A stretch of DNA of 64,000 nt from Candidatus Nanoarchaeia archaeon. GTDB taxonomy: Archaea > Nanobdellota > Nanobdellia > Woesearchaeales > JACPBV01. The stretch covers positions 22,901 through 86,900 of the forward strand of contig JANQNH010000008.1 of the NCBI GenBank assembly GCA_028279655.1, given 5' to 3'. A model generated the notes under the pieces. The model was not told where the DNA came from. It made no database searches and saw only the letters and a program-made list of their open reading frames with translations. Shown piece after piece: positions 60,001 to 64,000 of this stretch (the first letter of the stretch is position 1; each line of letters opens with the position of its first letter). Both the position numbers and the translations under genes were made by a program.

Positions 60001-63000
60001 ATTTGAGGATCCAACCCCTGATAATAATGTTATTGTGGCTGATGAACATGCCTTTGTCAATGTTTCAGCAAGCGATTTAAATAATATGAGTACATTCATT
60101 GACTTTGATGGCAGCCTGATATTATGGTATCGGTTCAGTGAGGGGTCTTTGATGAATGAATCTATAATATATGATTATTCCTCTTATGGGAATAATGGAA
60201 CTGTTTATTCCAGTTCATCCATTAGGGAAATAAGCACTAGTGCTGGTTACTTTGGAAAAGGAGGAAGCTTTAATGGCGAGGGAGATTATATTGATTTCGG
60301 AACCTCAGCATTGATCTCATCCGGTCCGGTAACTATGTCTCTTTGGATAAATTCAAATTCTAGCTCTATTAAAGGATTAGCGGACCTAAATATTAGTTCA
60401 GGAATGATTGCTTATTATGGTGCATCGGATGCTTCGCAAGCTGCTATGTTTGGATTTAGAGGAGAGCATGAGATATACAGTCCTGCAAGCTCTCTTGACA
60501 CTAATGTATGGCATCATCTTGTATTTGTCTATACCGGTGAGGATGATGACCTTCTTTCAAGCTATATGATATTCATAGATGGTGTTAATCAGAGCCTAAC
60601 CCGTAGGGTTGGTGGAATAGGGGGGAGTATAACTAGGAACTATATTGCCAATGATAATTCAGCATCTAATTCAAATTTTAATGGAACAATCGATGATGTG
60701 ATGATATTCAACAGAACACTGAGTGAGAATGAAATACAGGGATTGTATGCTAATACTAGCTCTAGGTATGTAGGGGGTAATTTCAGTATTGCAGAGGGAG
60801 AGCATACATATACTGCATATACCCAGGACATAGGAGGGAATATCAATTCCACTTCAAGAAGAGTTACTGTTGATCTTACCTATCCATCTATTAGCTTTAC
60901 GTCACCTACTCCTGCTGATGGTATAACCTCTGCTAATAGTTCGGTTGAGATTAACATATCTGTAAATGAGATTAATCTGGATTCAATTACCTGGAATTGG
61001 AATGGTAGTAACTATACATTCTTCAATGACAGTGTTGTATTGATGATGAACTTTGATAATAGAAGCGGGTTAGGAGAGAATAGTACACATGTAGTTGATG
61101 TAAGCAGGAGCAGATATAATGGGACTACAAATGCGGTTGTCAATGCAACAGGCAGGTATGGTAGATGTCTTAGCTTTAATGGAACCAGCACTTATGTAAA
61201 TTTAACTAGTAGTGCAGGCCTTAATATTACTGGTGACTTTACTGTCTCTGCATGGATCAAGACATCACAGAACACGGTTGCTGAGCAAGCTATAGTAACT
61301 AAGTCTGATCAGGACAACCAGCAATTCTTATTTGAGATTGGAAGCAATTGGGGTGCAGGTAAGGTTATATGTGGTGTATGGAGCGGGTATGTTAATACTT
61401 CGGGCAATTATGCTGATGGTAACTGGCACCATGCAGTATGTGTAGGAAGTGTAGGCGGGAATGTTGCTGATGCAAAAATATATATGGACGGAAGGGAGGA
61501 AGTTGTCGGGATGATAGCAAGCGGCACATTCTCCTGGAGTAATGATGAGCCTATTAGGATAGGCAGAAGAGGGGATGGACAGTATTTCAACGGAAATATC
61601 GATGATGTGATCATATTCAACAGGACATTGAGTGCTGCTGAGATAAAACAGCTTTACTTTATGAATATCCATAAGTATAACTCTACCCAATGGTATCTTT
61701 ATGTCAATCAATCTCTGAATGCAACTGATGGATTAACGGATGGAACCTATACATATCAAGGATTTGTAGATGATAAGGCTGGTAATGAAAACAGAACTGA
61801 AGAGAGGAGCTTGACTGTAGATGGAACAATGCCTTCGATTGACTTTGTTGCACCAACACCAGTTAATGATACAAATACAACAAATGTATCTATAAGGATA
61901 AACATATCTATAACCGAGGCTAATCTAGACAGATTTGTCTGGAATTGGAACAATACCAATTATACGTTCTTTAATGACAGCCTTATACTAATGATGAACT
62001 TTGATAATGTGTCTGGAATTGGAGAGAGTTATAATTCTACTGAAGGTTATACAATTGTGGATGTTTCAGGGAATGGAAATGACGGCATAGCCTGGGCAAA
62101 CGGCACCTCAACAACAGGACCTGTATGGAATGCTTCTGAGATAAGCGGCGGAGCTTTCTATTTCGATGGTGTTGATGACTATATCAATATCAGCAATATG
62201 GGGATGAAGCTGCCAACAAGCGAGGTAACTGTGAACCTATGGGTGAAGGTTCCTGTGCTGAGAGTGAATACTGCATTTAATCTAGTACCGGACAATGGAA
62301 GCAACAGGTTCTTGTTCCATCCATACTATGGTGCGGCTAGATCCAATATTTACTGGGATTTCGGAAATATAAGTAGTACAGGAAGGTTAGAGTACAACGA
62401 AAGCCTTAACAATATCAATACATGGCAGTTCTTTACCTTGGTTTCTAGTTCTATCGGAGACTATCAAGCAGTGTACAGGAATGGAATAAGGGAAGCTTAT
62501 AAGAATAGCTCTGACAACTTAACACCAAGGGAAGGATCACTTATCCTTGGTACAGGAAGCTTAAACTCTACCTACTATCAAGGATGGATCGATGAATTAA
62601 GCATATACAACAGAAGCTTCTCTTCAGATGAGGTAAAGCAGCTCTATTATTCTAATTTGAAGAAGTATGATGCTGATAAATGGTATTTCCTTGTCAATGA
62701 GAGCTATTTCGAGCCTCTTGGTTCTGATAGTTATAATTACTCTGCTTGTGCTATTGATACAACCGGAAAGGAGAATTGCACTGAATTGAGGATCTTCAAT
62801 GTTTATGCCCTGTATCCTGGCATCAACTTCACAGATCCAACCCCTGCAAATAGCAGTGTACAGGCTGATAATTATGTTGAGATCAATGTTACTATCAATG
62901 AGAGTAGCCTAAAAGACATCAGGTTTGAATGGAACGGCACTAACCGTACTATATACAACGATTCATTGATATTGATGTATAACTTTGACAATGTCTCTGC

Positions 63001-64000
63001 TATTGGTGAGAATTACACAAATGATGCGTCCAGTAATGAAACCATTGTTGATGTATCTTATGTTGGAAAGGATGGAATGAAGGTTGCAAATTCAACAAAT
63101 AGTGGGCCATGGTACAATGCAAGCGGAAAGTATGGAGGAGCATTTGAGTTTGATGGAATCGATGATTATATACAGATAGGAAATTTGGGAATTGTGGAGA
63201 ATGGAACAGCTACTATCATGATGTGGTTCAAAAGGAATAGAATAGGAGCAGCTGATGGAATCTTCTCTAATGTTTATATCCATGGGAATAATAAGATCTA
63301 TTTCAGAGGAACCAACAGCCTCTTCAACTATAATTTCGATTCGGTAGGTGAATGGTATCATATTGCAATGAGTTACTCGGGGGATATTTCCAGTGCAAAT
63401 CTATATGTAAATGGAGGTAATGCGATTGGTACTACTATCCAAGCAGGTGCGCAGGATATCGATTCCTTAACTAACTTTGCAGTAGGAAGACATTATGACA
63501 AGACATACTTCAACGGTACGATAGATGAGGTCATGGTTTTCAACAGAACCCTTAATTATTCAGAGGTCTTACAATATTATCAATCTAACCTAAAGAAATA
63601 TAGTTCTAGTGGATGGAATCTTTATGTTAACAAGTCTTTCAATGCCAGTACTGGATTAACTGACGGCAGCTATACTTATAGGGCTCATGCTTCTGATATT
63701 TCTGGAAATTGGAATGGTACTGAAGAGAGGAAAGTAACTGTAGATGGGACAGCTCCTTCATGGTATGGAAATTCTACTAATGCTACTTTAATGAGAATAT
63801 ACGGGAATGCTACATTTAACATTACGGTTATGGACCAAGGCTCTGGATTAAGCTTCTTTGTGTTCTCATGGAACGGTACTGGTATCTGGGATAATTATAC
63901 TAATGGAAGCATATCAGGCAGTAGTGTTAAGTTGGTGGTTAATAGGAGTTCCAACCTGAGCAGAGGAAGTACTGTTGGATATAGGTGGTATGCTAATGAT
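57059..64000 (+). CDS. Giant LamG-repeat surface protein (runs off the window)
   Basis: 2314 codons are visible and the frame is still open at the window end. It starts with a basic stretch and a hydrophobic signal or anchor helix (L-L-P-I-F-V-A-I-L-T-M-S-V-L-M-L). At about residue 36 it then enters the C-terminal tail of a LamG domain (M-T-I-G-G-R-A-G-G-Y-F-N-G-T-M-D-E). Six complete LamG units follow, starting near nt 57,770, 59,040, 60,260, 61,150, 62,155 and 63,130, each ended by F-N-G-T-I-D-D/E-V-x-I-F/W-N and separated by Ig-like linkers. Dense N-x-S/T sequons. Probably an adhesin or cell-envelope protein. Start ATG overlaps the regulator stop. Confidence 0.75.
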   Translation, partial: MNNNKTRIWKNSLDRLLPIFVAILTMSVLMLEVNAMTIGGRAGGYFNGTMDEIRIWNTSLSSDEAYQQYAANLNKHSADGWYLYINQSLNASDRLRNGTYSYQVFSSDSYGNKNSTEIRYITIAGIDDNPPVINFTYPTPSNGSAVTTDYFLVNISINESSLGEVKYDFEGINYSYYNDSLILMMNFDNVSSIGEAYNSTEGYRVVDLSRGGNNGTVYANGTATSGPVWNSSGRYGGAFKFDGIDDYVDLGNLSNIGFGNQTDDFPFTLQAWIKADSLDKTQLIMAKYDTYPSLVQGEFWFRINPNNGIEFVIVDTPGDKRLGINTSPVIDNDWHLVTGVYNASRNISGLKIFVDGVEQATSVVFNNSDYVAMHSTNGTFKIGRYTDSAAGGGYFNGTMDEVRVWNMSLSKDEIYQEYVSNLNRYNSSQWYLQVNQSLNASDGLSDGDYTFQAHASDNEDNWNSTEIRTVTIDATIPTVNIISPINDSRFNISTADFNVSTTEAVEWCGLSISGGANITMSLNSSNTGANYTNSTLSDGWHTFVVYCNDSTGNSGESEVYVFLVDTVSPNSSLVPDTPINGTAVTDNYFLVNVSVADTNNVSTFIDFDNSLVGWYRFGEESLMNGSTLYDYSSYGNNGTVYANDSSGGARDIGTYAGYFGRGGSFDGEGDYVNISGEANFDFERNSSFSMCAWIKPVNSSTNYQAIISKMTDSWTGYQLFISGYSEIRNPTALGVVFSNTNVANDIVCYSPNSSISHGWQFVCSTYNGSSDVNGIKLYIDGVNQTIWTVRDGLTSSMLNSGNLEIGHLSATNYPEWFNGTIDDVMIFNRTLSDDEISGLYANTSSGYLLNNFTDLEEGDHTFAAYVQDLGGNVNSTEERVVTIDTTAINLTLTAPVNGSKLNNSIVTFNVSSGEVADWCGLSIDSGANVSMSLSSTYANLTNSSMGEGWHTVVAYCNDSAGNIGSSSTISLLVDTVSPNIAFEDPTPDNNVIVADEHAFVNVSASDLNNMSTFIDFDGSLILWYRFSEGSLMNESIIYDYSSYGNNGTVYSSSSIREISTSAGYFGKGGSFNGEGDYIDFGTSALISSGPVTMSLWINSNSSSIKGLADLNISSGMIAYYGASDASQAAMFGFRGEHEIYSPASSLDTNVWHHLVFVYTGEDDDLLSSYMIFIDGVNQSLTRRVGGIGGSITRNYIANDNSASNSNFNGTIDDVMIFNRTLSENEIQGLYANTSSRYVGGNFSIAEGEHTYTAYTQDIGGNINSTSRRVTVDLTYPSISFTSPTPADGITSANSSVEINISVNEINLDSITWNWNGSNYTFFNDSVVLMMNFDNRSGLGENSTHVVDVSRSRYNGTTNAVVNATGRYGRCLSFNGTSTYVNLTSSAGLNITGDFTVSAWIKTSQNTVAEQAIVTKSDQDNQQFLFEIGSNWGAGKVICGVWSGYVNTSGNYADGNWHHAVCVGSVGGNVADAKIYMDGREEVVGMIASGTFSWSNDEPIRIGRRGDGQYFNGNIDDVIIFNRTLSAAEIKQLYFMNIHKYNSTQWYLYVNQSLNATDGLTDGTYTYQGFVDDKAGNENRTEERSLTVDGTMPSIDFVAPTPVNDTNTTNVSIRINISITEANLDRFVWNWNNTNYTFFNDSLILMMNFDNVSGIGESYNSTEGYTIVDVSGNGNDGIAWANGTSTTGPVWNASEISGGAFYFDGVDDYINISNMGMKLPTSEVTVNLWVKVPVLRVNTAFNLVPDNGSNRFLFHPYYGAARSNIYWDFGNISSTGRLEYNESLNNINTWQFFTLVSSSIGDYQAVYRNGIREAYKNSSDNLTPREGSLILGTGSLNSTYYQGWIDELSIYNRSFSSDEVKQLYYSNLKKYDADKWYFLVNESYFEPLGSDSYNYSACAIDTTGKENCTELRIFNVYALYPGINFTDPTPANSSVQADNYVEINVTINESSLKDIRFEWNGTNRTIYNDSLILMYNFDNVSAIGENYTNDASSNETIVDVSYVGKDGMKVANSTNSGPWYNASGKYGGAFEFDGIDDYIQIGNLGIVENGTATIMMWFKRNRIGAADGIFSNVYIHGNNKIYFRGTNSLFNYNFDSVGEWYHIAMSYSGDISSANLYVNGGNAIGTTIQAGAQDIDSLTNFAVGRHYDKTYFNGTIDEVMVFNRTLNYSEVLQYYQSNLKKYSSSGWNLYVNKSFNASTGLTDGSYTYRAHASDISGNWNGTEERKVTVDGTAPSWYGNSTNATLMRIYGNATFNITVMDQGSGLSFFVFSWNGTGIWDNYTNGSISGSSVKLVVNRSSNLSRGSTVGYRWYAND

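Noticed and set aside
57059..63361. Minus-strand frames in the last 7 kb as genes
   Set aside because: The plus frame starting at 57059 is open to the window end with continuous LamG domains, so these are antisense shadows.

Overview
The window reads as an AT-rich archaeal chromosome, most likely a DPANN lineage such as Woesearchaeota or Pacearchaeota. The reasons are TATA-box promoters, several apparently leaderless genes, an initiator tRNA with the archaeal A1-U72 pair, intron-like insertions in two tRNA genes, a class III (pilin) signal peptide, an archaeal-type RNase HII, and giant N-glycosylation-rich surface proteins. The phylum is inferred, because no rRNA or marker tree can be built here.

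Left flank (1-11.3 kb, host housekeeping). It holds an acyl-CoA dehydratase activase pair, a possible structured RNA, tRNA-Gly with a D-loop insertion, a full SMC protein, a VapBC-type toxin-antitoxin pair, a TrmB-family regulator divergent from a PEP-swivelling-domain protein, a methyltransferase-RNase HII pair, a small ribosome-associated-like protein, a LAGLIDADG-like/winged-helix protein, and tRNA-iMet.

Integrated element (about 11,318-34,498, 23.2 kb). It sits at the 3' end of a type II tRNA gene (probably tRNA-Ser) and is flanked by an 8-bp core, AAACGCCG. From the left it carries a tyrosine recombinase and a few small membrane or zinc-ribbon genes. A plus-strand operon (14.1-23.0 kb) follows, encoding a pilin-like protein, polytopic membrane proteins, two lipoproteins, a Cys-rich exported protein and a large adhesin-like protein. 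A long minus-strand operon (23.2-34.2 kb) of tightly overlapped genes encodes a HerA/FtsK-type ATPase, a phage-like methyltransferase, membrane and winged-helix proteins, a PD-(D/E)XK nuclease, a MazG-like protein and many micro-proteins with zinc motifs. I see no recognisable capsid or replicase. A divergent control region with a 16-bp perfect palindrome lies between two AbrB-like genes at the right end. One of these genes appears to run across the attachment site: in the excised circle it would continue in frame into a zinc-ribbon segment now stranded at the left end. Integration would therefore truncate a regulator. This is the most interesting observation in the window.

Right flank (34.6-64 kb, cell surface). 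It holds a secreted transglutaminase-like protein, a CDF metal transporter, a protein of four tandem ribbon-helix-like repeats behind a helically phased operator, a 1670-aa LamG protein, a 4230-aa fibre-like protein with nearly sixty GIGTTxP repeats, a duplicated-HTH regulator, and a second LamG giant that runs off the window (at least 2314 aa). The first LamG protein stops inside a LamG domain and the second starts inside one. This suggests that one ancestral LamG gene was split by the segment carrying the fibre gene and its neighbour regulator.
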